Under the pieces are notes generated by a model. It was not told the DNA's origin. It saw only the letters and a program-made list of their open reading frames with translations, and searched no databases. From contig CAIVHJ010000265.1 in assembly GCA_903905665.1 (NCBI GenBank), positions 1 to 15,464 on the forward strand: a stretch of 15,464 nt of DNA, written 5' to 3'. Of the stretch, positions 8,723 through 14,306 are shown one piece after another. Every line of letters starts with the position of its first letter. Positions within the stretch are counted from its first letter, which is position 1. The stretch is from an uncultured Phycisphaerales bacterium (GTDB taxonomy: Bacteria; Planctomycetota; Phycisphaerae; UBA1845; CAIVHJ01). The translations under genes were made by a program, and so were the position numbers.

Positions 8723-8750
8723 TTTGTGACATAATCCATTATTTCACAAA
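8723..8750. promoter_or_regulatory. 28-bp near-perfect palindrome, candidate operator for the TPR gene
   Basis: TTTGTGACATAAT (8723-8735) and ATTATTTCACAAA (8738-8750) are reverse complements over 13 bases with one mismatch and a 2-base centre. It is AT-rich and lies 82-109 bases upstream of the TPR start codon, where a minus-strand promoter is expected (a weak TTGATA lies just upstream, near 8757-8762). The TGTGA/TCACA half-sites recall CRP/FNR sites, but their spacing (14 instead of 6) does not fit. Confidence 0.45.
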
Positions 8751-8889
8751 TAGTTATATCAATCCCCCGATTTTTCTATAGCGCGCTGAGTAAGTATACC
8801 TAGTGAGACTCTTTGCGACCTCTCTGCCTGTTGGGAAAGGTTGGGTGGTACTTGATTGATGTAATCCCGGAGTGTGTTCATTTTATGAT

Positions 8890-8924
8890 CCCTCTCCCCT
8901 CAGGGGAGAGGGTAGGGTGAGGGG
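8890..8924. repeat. CCCTCTCCCC palindrome with GGGTGAGGGG flank
   Basis: CCCTCTCCCC (8890-8899) pairs perfectly with GGGGAGAGGG (8903-8912) around TCA, followed by TAGGGTGAGGGG (8913-8924). From memory, this type of small palindrome is dispersed in many bacterial genomes. There is no T run, so it is not a standard terminator. Confidence 0.6.
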
Positions 8925-9060
8925 CATAAGTCGACGCTGACATTGAGCCAAGGTATGGACGTTCTTGGCTAGGGATACGATCTTCGATTTCTCTGTAAGG
9001 CGACCATCCCGATGGGATGTGTTTCTTTGGGGTCAACCAATGTTCTTAATGCAGTTTTCC

Positions 9061-9100
9061 ATTCATAATTCCTCATTCATAATTCATAATTCCCCCCCCC
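9061..9100. repeat. ATTCATAATTC direct repeats and C9 tract
   Basis: Three copies of ATTCATAATTC(C) occur at 9061-9072, 9075-9085 and 9082-9093, the last two overlapping. They run into nine consecutive C residues (9092-9100). Both elements are prone to slippage. Confidence 0.6.
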
Positions 9101-9366
9101 TCTATGCAAAATTACCAAACGAACCCATCTTCAAGTGACACTGAACATGCTGTATCACCCACTCACAACACAAGTTACGTCCTCCCTTGGAGCGGCAATC
9201 CTGATTTTACCGACCTGCGGCGTGTGTCTCATCCCGATTCCGGCGCTTCGGCATCGGACCTTGCACCAATGGAGCGAGCGTGGTCCAATTTGGACAAAAG
9301 TGCACAATGAATATCCGGCAACAAACTCATGCAAAAATGATGCAGCTGTGGCATCCGAAAAAAATG

Positions 9367-9497
9367 AGCCCAACTTGAACGATTCTACGTGTTTAAGCCA
9401 TCGTAGCAACTTGGGCTTCCGATCGAAGCCGATGTTGGGTACGAATCATGCCAAATCGTACCCAACCCATTCCGGGCGGGGGGAAATGGGTACCCAT
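9367..9497. repeat. Cluster of three inverted repeats upstream of the toxin-antitoxin operon
   Basis: Three structures follow each other. (1) AGCCCAA (9367-9373)/TTGGGCT (9411-9417), with inner CTACG (9385-9389)/CGTAG (9402-9406). (2) GTTGGGTACGA (9434-9444)/TCGTACCCAAC (9456-9466), a perfect 11-bp stem with an 11-base loop. (3) The 12-base palindrome ATGGGTACCCAT (9486-9497). GGGTAC recurs in the second and third. No open reading frame explains them. Confidence 0.6.
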
Positions 9498-9533
9498 GCA
9501 CGGATTCCGACTTCGAAACGGCCCGTAAGAATG

Positions 9534-9577
9534 TTGTACAATTTTTACATTGATTCTTGTACAAGATAGGTTATACT
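9534..9577 (+). promoter_or_regulatory. Promoter and paired operator of the toxin-antitoxin operon
   Basis: A sigma-70-type promoter reads TTGATT (9550-9555), 16 bases, TATACT (9572-9577). Two identical 8-bp palindromes TTGTACAA (9534-9541 and 9557-9564) lie with centres 23 bp apart, one just upstream of the -35 and one in the -35/-10 spacer. That is the expected place for autorepression by the antitoxin. The binding itself is inferred. Confidence 0.65.
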
Positions 9578-9600
9578 CTTTGGTGGAAAGGAGGTGGCTG

Positions 9601-9870
9601 ATGGCGGACACCATGGAAATTTCCGAAGCCCGTCGGAAGCTCACCCGCATGGAAGATTTTCTGAAAAAGAGCAGCCGGCGAGCGGTGCGCGTGACTCGCT
9701 ATGGACGTGATTCGGTCGTGATTCTGGATGTGGATTATTTTGAATCCTTGCTTGAGACTTTGGACATTTTATCCGATCCGACGGCGCTCGATTCTCTGGA
9801 ACGCAGTTTGCGCGATGTCAAAGCGGGACGAGTACACAACTGGAAAAACGTTGAAAGAGAACTGTTTTGA
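9601..9870 (+). CDS. Type II antitoxin, Phd/YefM family
   Basis: The 89-residue protein starts at the ATG at 9601 behind AAAGGAGGTGG (9587-9596), the best ribosome binding site in the window. The N-terminal half has the Phd/YefM DNA-binding pattern: I-S-E-A-R-R-K-L (7-14), V-R-V-T-R-Y-G-R-D-S-V-V-I-L-D-V-D-Y-F-E (about 29-48), L-L-E-T-L. The C-terminal part (S-L-E-R-S-L-R-D-V-K-A-G, then W-K-N-V-E-R-E-L-F) is the usual toxin-wrapping tail. It would dimerise, bind the toxin and repress its own promoter, matching the palindromes upstream. Its stop overlaps the toxin start, a typical module layout. Family assignment is firm; the exact subfamily is not. Confidence 0.88.
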   Translation: MADTMEISEARRKLTRMEDFLKKSSRRAVRVTRYGRDSVVILDVDYFESLLETLDILSDPTALDSLERSLRDVKAGRVHNWKNVERELF

Positions 9871-10211
9871 AGCGACACCCCGTCATCTTATTCACCACCG
9901 AAGCCCGTGCGTCGTTTGAAAAACTTCCACCCAAAGTACGGCAGGCCTTTCGAGAGAAAATTAACGCTCTGTATGGATGCGATGATCCCAGTAAAGTTCA
10001 TAAACCGCTGGTGGGATCGCTCGCCGGTCTATACAGCATGAAAGTATCGCGCTATCGAGGTCTGTACTCGGTGGAGGAAGAAGGCTCGAAGATTACGATC
10101 ACGATTCGGTTCATTTATTTTGGCGCTCGCAAAGGACGTGAAAGAAGCGACGTGTACAAAATGGTTCAACGACTGATCCGCTTGGGGATCATCGCTAAGC
10201 AGGATAAGTAA
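9867..10211 (+). CDS. Type II toxin, RelE/ParE superfamily
   Basis: The 114-residue protein resembles RelE/ParE toxins: F-T-T-E-A-R-A-S-F-E-K-L-P at the N-terminus, then K-P-L-V-G-S-L-A-G-L-Y-S-M-K-V-S-R-Y-R-G-L-Y-S-V, and a beta-strand-rich end with R-F-I-Y-F-G-A-R-K-G-R-E-R-S-D-V-Y. RelE members cleave mRNA on the ribosome and ParE members poison gyrase; the sequence alone does not decide. The start is a TTG overlapping the antitoxin stop (TTGA, 9867-9870), since no ATG or GTG fits without cutting the first strand. A purine-rich GAAAGAGA lies just upstream. The weak start and the overlap imply coupled translation with less toxin than antitoxin. Confidence 0.85.
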   Translation: MKRHPVILFTTEARASFEKLPPKVRQAFREKINALYGCDDPSKVHKPLVGSLAGLYSMKVSRYRGLYSVEEEGSKITITIRFIYFGARKGRERSDVYKMVQRLIRLGIIAKQDK

Positions 10212-10300
10212 AGGTCATCTCATCAGTACATTAGCCCTGGTTTTCACCGGCAAGATGCCGGTGGCACACGTTTACATGCTACACGTTGATGAGATGACTT
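10212..10300. repeat. Nested inverted repeat at the end of the toxin gene
   Basis: The outer arms are GTCATCTCATCA (10214-10225) and TGATGAGATGAC (10287-10298), a perfect 12-bp match that extends outward by a G-T wobble and an A-T pair. The inner hairpin is CACCGGCA (10245-10252)/TGCCGGTG (10256-10263), a perfect 8-bp stem with a 3-base loop. The two share nearly the same centre. There is no T run. It begins right after the toxin stop codon and may be a small MITE-like insertion or an RNA 3'-end structure. Confidence 0.6.
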
Positions 10301-10336
10301 CAACAATACCATCTTTCAGGAAAGGTCGGAACCCAC

Positions 10337-10897
10337 ATGATCGGATTATATATTATTCTTGGAATCTTTGGTTTCGGGTTGATCTGGTTCATCGGGACGT
10401 ACAATGGGCTGGTGCGGATGCGGAATACGTGCGATGAATCGTGGTCGGATGTCGATACCGAACTCAAACGACGATACGACTTGATCCCGAATCTCGTCGA
10501 AACGGTCAAAGGTTACGCCGCACACGAACGCGACCTGTTCGAGCGGGTCACCCGCGCGCGAAACACCGCCGCCGCCAACCACGGCACACCGCAATCGCAG
10601 GCCAATGACGAAAACGCACTCGTCAGGGAGATGAAACAACTCTTCGCCGTCGTCGAAAACTACCCCAACCTCAAAGCCAACGAGCATTTCCTCAAACTCA
10701 TGAACGAATTGTCCACCACCGAAGATCGCATCGCCCGCGCGCGACGATTCTACAATGCCAACGTCCGCGATCTCGCCAATCGCATCGAAGTCTTTCCATC
10801 AAATATGGTTGCGGGAATGTTCGGATTCGCAAAACGTGAATTCTTCGAAATCGAGGACCACACCATGCGCCTTGCCCCCACCGTCAACCTGAACTGA
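10337..10897 (+). CDS. lemA: LemA family protein
   Basis: LemA proteins are membrane-anchored helical bundles of unclear function, with one N-terminal helix in the membrane and a coiled domain outside. The 186-residue product has a membrane segment (about 2-20), then Y-N-G-L-V (22-26). The signature R-R-Y-D-L-I-P-N-L-V-E-T-V-K-G-Y follows (45-60), then Y-P-N-L-K-A-N-E (109-116), A-R-R-F-Y-N-A-N-V (135-143) and F-P-S-N-M-V-A-G-M-F-G-F (153-164). The ATG at 10337 has AGGAAAGG about 10 bases upstream. LemA often sits beside a TPM-domain, M48 peptidase or DUF2207 gene; here it is alone, converging on a methyltransferase with 40 bases between. Identification is firm, role unknown. Confidence 0.95.
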   Translation: MIGLYIILGIFGFGLIWFIGTYNGLVRMRNTCDESWSDVDTELKRRYDLIPNLVETVKGYAAHERDLFERVTRARNTAAANHGTPQSQANDENALVREMKQLFAVVENYPNLKANEHFLKLMNELSTTEDRIARARRFYNANVRDLANRIEVFPSNMVAGMFGFAKREFFEIEDHTMRLAPTVNLN

Positions 10898-10937
10898 AAT
10901 GCTTGGTGCGTGCGATGACGGGGCGGCGAGGAATCTC

Positions 10938-11747
10938 TCACGTGATCTTTCGCGCGACGAATTGAATGTGCGGGGCGCGGCCGAGCGTGTCGGAATCACG
11001 CGACAGTTCTTTCTCAATCTGCAAGAGGCGCCGAAACGTCGGCGGGTCTTCGAGCCATTGCTGATAATGGCGCATCGGCAGAATCGTCTTGCCGCGCCGC
11101 TCGACCATTTCGAAACCCGACTTTTCGATCAGTTTACTGATCTGCGCCGGGCTGAAGGTGTGCAACTCGAACCGCTCGGACGGATCGCGGGTTAACCAGT
11201 GCGTTCGTCCCGTTTGGATGAACTGCTCCAATCCGTCGAGGTCCGTTTTTTCAAGATAATGTTCCATGGCATGAAGCCGGTTGTCCACCGTCGCCACCAA
11301 CCGACCACCGGGTTTGAGAATTCGGCGAATTTGTTTGAGCGCAGAATGCGGGGATTCCGTCGAGCACAAGGGTTCGCCCAGTGCGACCGCCAGTTCGAAG
11401 TGCTCAGCCGGCAGGGACGACAAATCCATCAAATCCGCCTGGACACATTGCACCTTGTCGTCCATCGCTGTGTCGTGCGCTTTTCGGCGGACGACTTCGA
11501 TCATCTGAATCGAAATGTCCACGCACGTGACATGAAAACCGCTTTGGGCGAGTTTGATGCCCCACTTTCCCGATCCGCATCCCAGATCGACGATTGGTTC
11601 GCTTTGAACGCGGGGCAGGTGAGGTTTGAGATAGTCCCACGTGAGCGTGTCGTGCCACCGCCAATAGGCATCGCTGTAGATGGCGTCGTATCGACCCGCC
11701 ACCCGGTCGTGATAACGCGCCACCGTCTTTCGGGTTCGTTTTTTCAT
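10938..11747 (-). CDS. Class I SAM-dependent methyltransferase
   Basis: The 269-residue protein has the Rossmann-fold methyltransferase pattern: motif I I-V-D-L-G-C-G-S-G-K-W-G (52-63), the acidic end of strand 2 in V-T-C-V-D-I-S (73-79), Q-A-D-L-M-D-L (motif II region, near 103) and L-K-P-G-G-R-L-V-A-T-V-D (motif III region, near 144). The N-terminal R-Y-H-D-R-V-A-G-R-Y-D-A-I-Y recalls the Y-D-x-x-Y segment of UbiE/Methyltransf_11-type enzymes. The substrate cannot be named and context does not help: it converges on lemA and diverges from the small lipoprotein gene. The ATG at 11747 has no clear ribosome binding site. It is a full-length, cytosolic enzyme. Confidence 0.85.
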   Translation of the reverse strand: MKKRTRKTVARYHDRVAGRYDAIYSDAYWRWHDTLTWDYLKPHLPRVQSEPIVDLGCGSGKWGIKLAQSGFHVTCVDISIQMIEVVRRKAHDTAMDDKVQCVQADLMDLSSLPAEHFELAVALGEPLCSTESPHSALKQIRRILKPGGRLVATVDNRLHAMEHYLEKTDLDGLEQFIQTGRTHWLTRDPSERFELHTFSPAQISKLIEKSGFEMVERRGKTILPMRHYQQWLEDPPTFRRLLQIEKELSRDSDTLGRAPHIQFVARKIT

Positions 11748-11949
11748 AAATGCCAGTCTGCGGCAGTTTCCAGCCGGTTGTCAACCCACCCTCGACGGGA
11801 TTATTCCACCGCAGCGTCGTAACTTCTTTTTTTACAACACGTTACACATCTGTGTCTTTGTCGTTATTCATTAGTCTTCTTGGTGGTTGAGTTCCGATAT
11901 GATTAAAGAACGCATGACAATGGGTGGCTTTGGTTAAACACGGGGGAGC

Positions 11950-12016
11950 AATCCGCCGATGTTTATACCAGCATTTTGGGCGGTGGACCTTGGAGGGTCC
12001 ATCGGTTCAGCGGATT
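11950..12016 (+). promoter_or_regulatory. Structured leader upstream of the first small lipoprotein
   Basis: AATCCGC (11950-11956) pairs with GCGGATT (12010-12016) as an outer stem. Inside it, GTGGACC (11983-11989) pairs with GGTCCAT (11996-12002; TGGACC/GGTCCA perfect, plus one G-T), leaving a 6-base loop. CGAT (11957-11960) could compete for ATCG (12001-12004). The element ends 14 bases before the ribosome binding site, so it would lie in the 5' untranslated region. It matches no riboswitch that I recognise. Confidence 0.35.
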
Positions 12017-12044
12017 TGTGTAACGGTCTGAGAGGAGTTTGGGT

Positions 12045-12302
12045 ATGTACAAAAACACATGTTTTCGGAAGGTAATGTGCTGGACGATGTTGATTTGCAT
12101 GGGAGGGGCCTGTTTCCAGCTCAGCGGGTGTGATCAAGATATTCGATCGGGGATTTTGACGGGATTAAATTCCGCCACCGATACACTACTGCAGACTTTG
12201 ACATCCGCATTGTTCACGTCGCTGGATCAGGCGGGTCAGAGCGATGAACTGACTGATACCCTGACCGGCGATACTTCAGGTACTGGCGGCACTTCACCGT
12301 GA
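12045..12302 (+). CDS. Small predicted lipoprotein (paralogue of the next gene)
   Basis: The 85-residue product has a basic start, a hydrophobic stretch and a standard lipobox L-S-G-C (26-29), so the mature protein would be a 57-residue lipid-anchored peptide beginning C-D. The ATG at 12045 follows GAGAGGAG (12030-12037). After the lipobox comes Q-D-I-R-S-G-I-L-T-G-L-N-S-A-T-D-T-L-L-Q, an amphipathic helix, and then a Ser/Thr/Gly/Asp-rich tail. It aligns with the product of 12501-12773 over the signal end and helix (G-G-x-x-F-Q-x-S-x-C, R-x-x-I-L-x-G-L-x-S). I recall similar short proteins in planctomycete genomes but know of no function. Three extra cysteines (6, 12, 18) lie inside the signal peptide. 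Confidence 0.75.
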   Translation: MYKNTCFRKVMCWTMLICMGGACFQLSGCDQDIRSGILTGLNSATDTLLQTLTSALFTSLDQAGQSDELTDTLTGDTSGTGGTSP

Positions 12303-12376
12303 CGGAATCACCGTTGTGCCGATGCAGGGCCAGACCTCAGCACCGTCAATGCCTTGCTCATAGGATTTGAATTATT

Positions 12377-12417
12377 AGCGCCCGGATACTTCGAGGGATA
12401 TCCGGGCGTTTTCTTTT
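12377..12417 (+). terminator. Rho-independent terminator after the first small lipoprotein
   Basis: CGCCCGGATA (12379-12388) pairs perfectly with TATCCGGGCG (12399-12408) around a 10-base loop, followed by TTTTCTTTT (12409-12417). It is the strongest terminator in the window and makes the two small secreted-protein genes separate transcripts despite their tandem order. A TACAAT hexamer at 12443-12448 could be the -10 of the second gene. Confidence 0.88.
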
Positions 12418-12500
12418 GCAACCTTCCGTGGGATTTTTGTGTACAATATGCTCGGTGAGTCATAGAATGATCTCCGGTCCAATCGGGAGGTGCCATTCCC

Positions 12501-12773
12501 ATGTTTCAACGATGCAAAACTCGAACGGCTCGTTTCATGATGATGGTGATGTTGGGGGGGACGTTGTTTCAGGCGAGCCAGTGCAATCCCGCCGTTCGTG
12601 ACGCCATTCTTTCCGGCCTTCAATCCACGACGGTTTCGGCGGCCAATATACTGATTCAGGCGATGTTCGCGGGTTTATCAGACGATCAAAACGGCACGAC
12701 GAACACCGCCGCTTCCACCGGCTCCGGTTTGGACCTCACGTCACTCAGCAACCTGCTTGGCTCGTCTCCTTGA
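12501..12773 (+). CDS. Small secreted protein, paralogue of the preceding lipoprotein
   Basis: The 90-residue product starts at the ATG at 12501 behind GGGAGGTG (12486-12493). It has a basic N-terminus (R4, K6, R8, R11), a Met-rich hydrophobic core (12-22) and A-S-Q-C at 25-28 where the paralogue has the lipobox L-S-G-C. Gln before Cys and Ala at -3 are poor for signal peptidase II, so lipidation is uncertain. The following P-A-V-R-D-A-I-L-S-G-L-Q-S-T-T and A-M-F-A-G-L-S-D repeat the pattern of the paralogue, and the tail is again Ser/Thr/Gly-rich. No catalytic motif is seen. Duplication from a common ancestor is clear; function is unknown. Confidence 0.72.
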   Translation: MFQRCKTRTARFMMMVMLGGTLFQASQCNPAVRDAILSGLQSTTVSAANILIQAMFAGLSDDQNGTTNTAASTGSGLDLTSLSNLLGSSP

Positions 12774-12843
12774 GTAATCATAACGGTTTCCCAACTGGAG
12801 GATCGCAGACCCGGTGCCTGTGCTGCGCTTCTGGACCAGTGAT

Positions 12844-14175
12844 TCATTCATAGGCGCGGCGCAGCGACGAACCGGGGTAATAGTAGGACAGGATTCCCGA
12901 CGCGCGGCGACCCAGGCGGGCTTGGCCCTCGGCGCCCCACTGACACAATCCCACGCCGTGACCGAATCCCTTGCCTTCGGAAAAGATCATCGAATCGCCC
13001 CGATCCACCAGAACGAAGTCGGTGCTCTTGAGGCGATAGCCGCCCAGCGCCAACCGGAAATCATAGGCGACGACGTCCAGCGTTTGACCGTTCGTGCCGA
13101 CGAGCGTCAGAATCCGCGGTCGCCCGTGACGAGAAACGGACCCGACGCGAATCGTCTGCAAACCACCGAGTGCCGCGACGTTGGCGTCACGACTTCGGAG
13201 GGTGTCGTAGATTTCCTTTTTGGAGATCAGGACCGGTCCCCAGCGATAGACCTGTTTGCCGTTGTCGATCTGGCAGTAATCGCACCGGACTCCGCCCGCC
13301 AATGGCGGGATCGACGGAAGTTCAAACCAATCGGCGACGTTTTCTGTTTTTCCTCCGCAGGCAGCGCTGAAATAGGTGCAGAAGATTTTGTCTCCCAGCG
13401 GTGAGGGCCACGTGCAGACGACACCGCGGGTGTCGCGTACCGCCTGCATCGACTTGGCGCCCGGAGCGAAGCTGTCAATCCCCCGATAAGCCTGCGAGGT
13501 TTCTGTCGCGTGTACGTCGTAAGCCCGCCGAGTACCGAAAGTCCGCATGACGAACAACACATAGGTTCGAGACGCAATCGCCTGCGCGCGGTAGGTTTCG
13601 ATGTGCCAATTGGGATACAATTCCGCTTCCAACACAGCCGCCAGATAATGTTCAAGTTTCACGACGTTGACCAGGTCCACCGTGGCGGGTGAATTCCCAG
13701 ACGATGATCCTGACGCGCGGGCCACCGGGGCATGCGCGTGCAAAACTGCCGAACCCTCGTAACGATGGCTCATCCACTTTCCGGTGGACGTTTCAAAAAA
13801 AATTTCCAGCGTACCGGACTGGCGAGGGACAATCTCCAATTGATCCGCCTCATAAACCAGATCCCCAATCTGGAGCGAGGGCGTTTCTGCCGAACCGGCC
13901 TGAACTCTGGTTTTTGGGAGTCCGTCTCCGATTTGCAACACGACATCGTTGTGACGGATTTCATAAGGTCCGTGAAGGGCGAGATACAAAGAAGGGACAT
14001 CCTGCAAGAGCAGGATTCGTACGAAAGGTTCCTTGGCTGGTTCATTTTGCGGAAGACCGATCGCGCGGCTGGAGGACAAGGGAGCAGACGGGGTCGATCC
14101 GCCCGATGGGCTGCATTCCGTTCCACCGATCAGACATCCGAATCCGACACACGAGATCCACAGGTGTTTCAGCAT
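12844..14175 (-). CDS. SpoIID/LytB-domain peptidoglycan lytic transglycosylase, exported
   Basis: SpoIID enzymes cleave glycan strands stripped of stem peptides; homologues occur in many non-sporulating bacteria, acting in wall turnover and division. The 443-residue product has a signal-like N-terminus with cysteines at 14 and 21 (neither a good lipobox) and a Ser/Pro-rich linker. The SpoIID domain runs from about 165 to 440: L-E-H-Y-L-A-A-V-L-E-A-E-L-Y-P-N-W-H (174-191; E185 fits the catalytic Glu of the S-E-M motif), Y-R-A-Q-A-I-A-S-R-T-Y (195-205), Y-F-S-A-A-C-G-G-K-T-E-N (268-279) and G-F-G-H-G-V-G-L-C-Q-W-G-A (403-415). Cys-rich sites (C266, C273, C298-D-Y-C301) could hold zinc, as SpoIID does. 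The ATG at 14175 has only a weak GAGAG upstream. It lies 131 bases downstream of the TPR/alpha-CTD gene on the same strand. Confidence 0.9.
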   Translation of the reverse strand: MLKHLWISCVGFGCLIGGTECSPSGGSTPSAPLSSSRAIGLPQNEPAKEPFVRILLLQDVPSLYLALHGPYEIRHNDVVLQIGDGLPKTRVQAGSAETPSLQIGDLVYEADQLEIVPRQSGTLEIFFETSTGKWMSHRYEGSAVLHAHAPVARASGSSSGNSPATVDLVNVVKLEHYLAAVLEAELYPNWHIETYRAQAIASRTYVLFVMRTFGTRRAYDVHATETSQAYRGIDSFAPGAKSMQAVRDTRGVVCTWPSPLGDKIFCTYFSAACGGKTENVADWFELPSIPPLAGGVRCDYCQIDNGKQVYRWGPVLISKKEIYDTLRSRDANVAALGGLQTIRVGSVSRHGRPRILTLVGTNGQTLDVVAYDFRLALGGYRLKSTDFVLVDRGDSMIFSEGKGFGHGVGLCQWGAEGQARLGRRASGILSYYYPGSSLRRAYE

Positions 14176-14306
14176 GGACGATCACTCTCGCTTGTGTATC
14201 ATTGGAATTCCGGAATTTCGATCCTGTCACCCCAACGGGTACGATCCGACGCGTGTGCTTTCCCGTCGCGCGAACAGAACGCGGGGAACCAGAGAACCAT
14301 CCGAAT

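Larger units (their letters stand above)
8711..9533. other. Gene-free, repeat-rich intergenic region
   Basis: About 0.8 kb with no believable gene: the open frames on both strands lack ribosome binding sites, compositional regularity and recognisable motifs. It holds several inverted repeats, a short direct-repeat cluster and a C9 tract (listed separately), a small hairpin AGCCAAG (8946-8952)/CTTGGCT (8964-8970) and another, CATCCC (9005-9010)/GGGATG (9014-9019). It separates the TPR gene from the toxin-antitoxin operon and looks like an accumulation site for small repeats or decayed mobile DNA. Confidence 0.6.

Noticed and set aside
8725..8748. CRP/FNR binding site
   Set aside because: TGTGA and TCACA are present but separated by 14 bases rather than 6; kept only as a generic palindrome.
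9104..9569. Two overlapping + strand frames (68 and 144 codons) and a - strand frame in the intergenic region
   Set aside because: No ribosome binding sites, low-complexity Ser/Thr/Asn/Pro composition, frames cross the inverted repeats and the toxin-antitoxin promoter, and no recognisable family.
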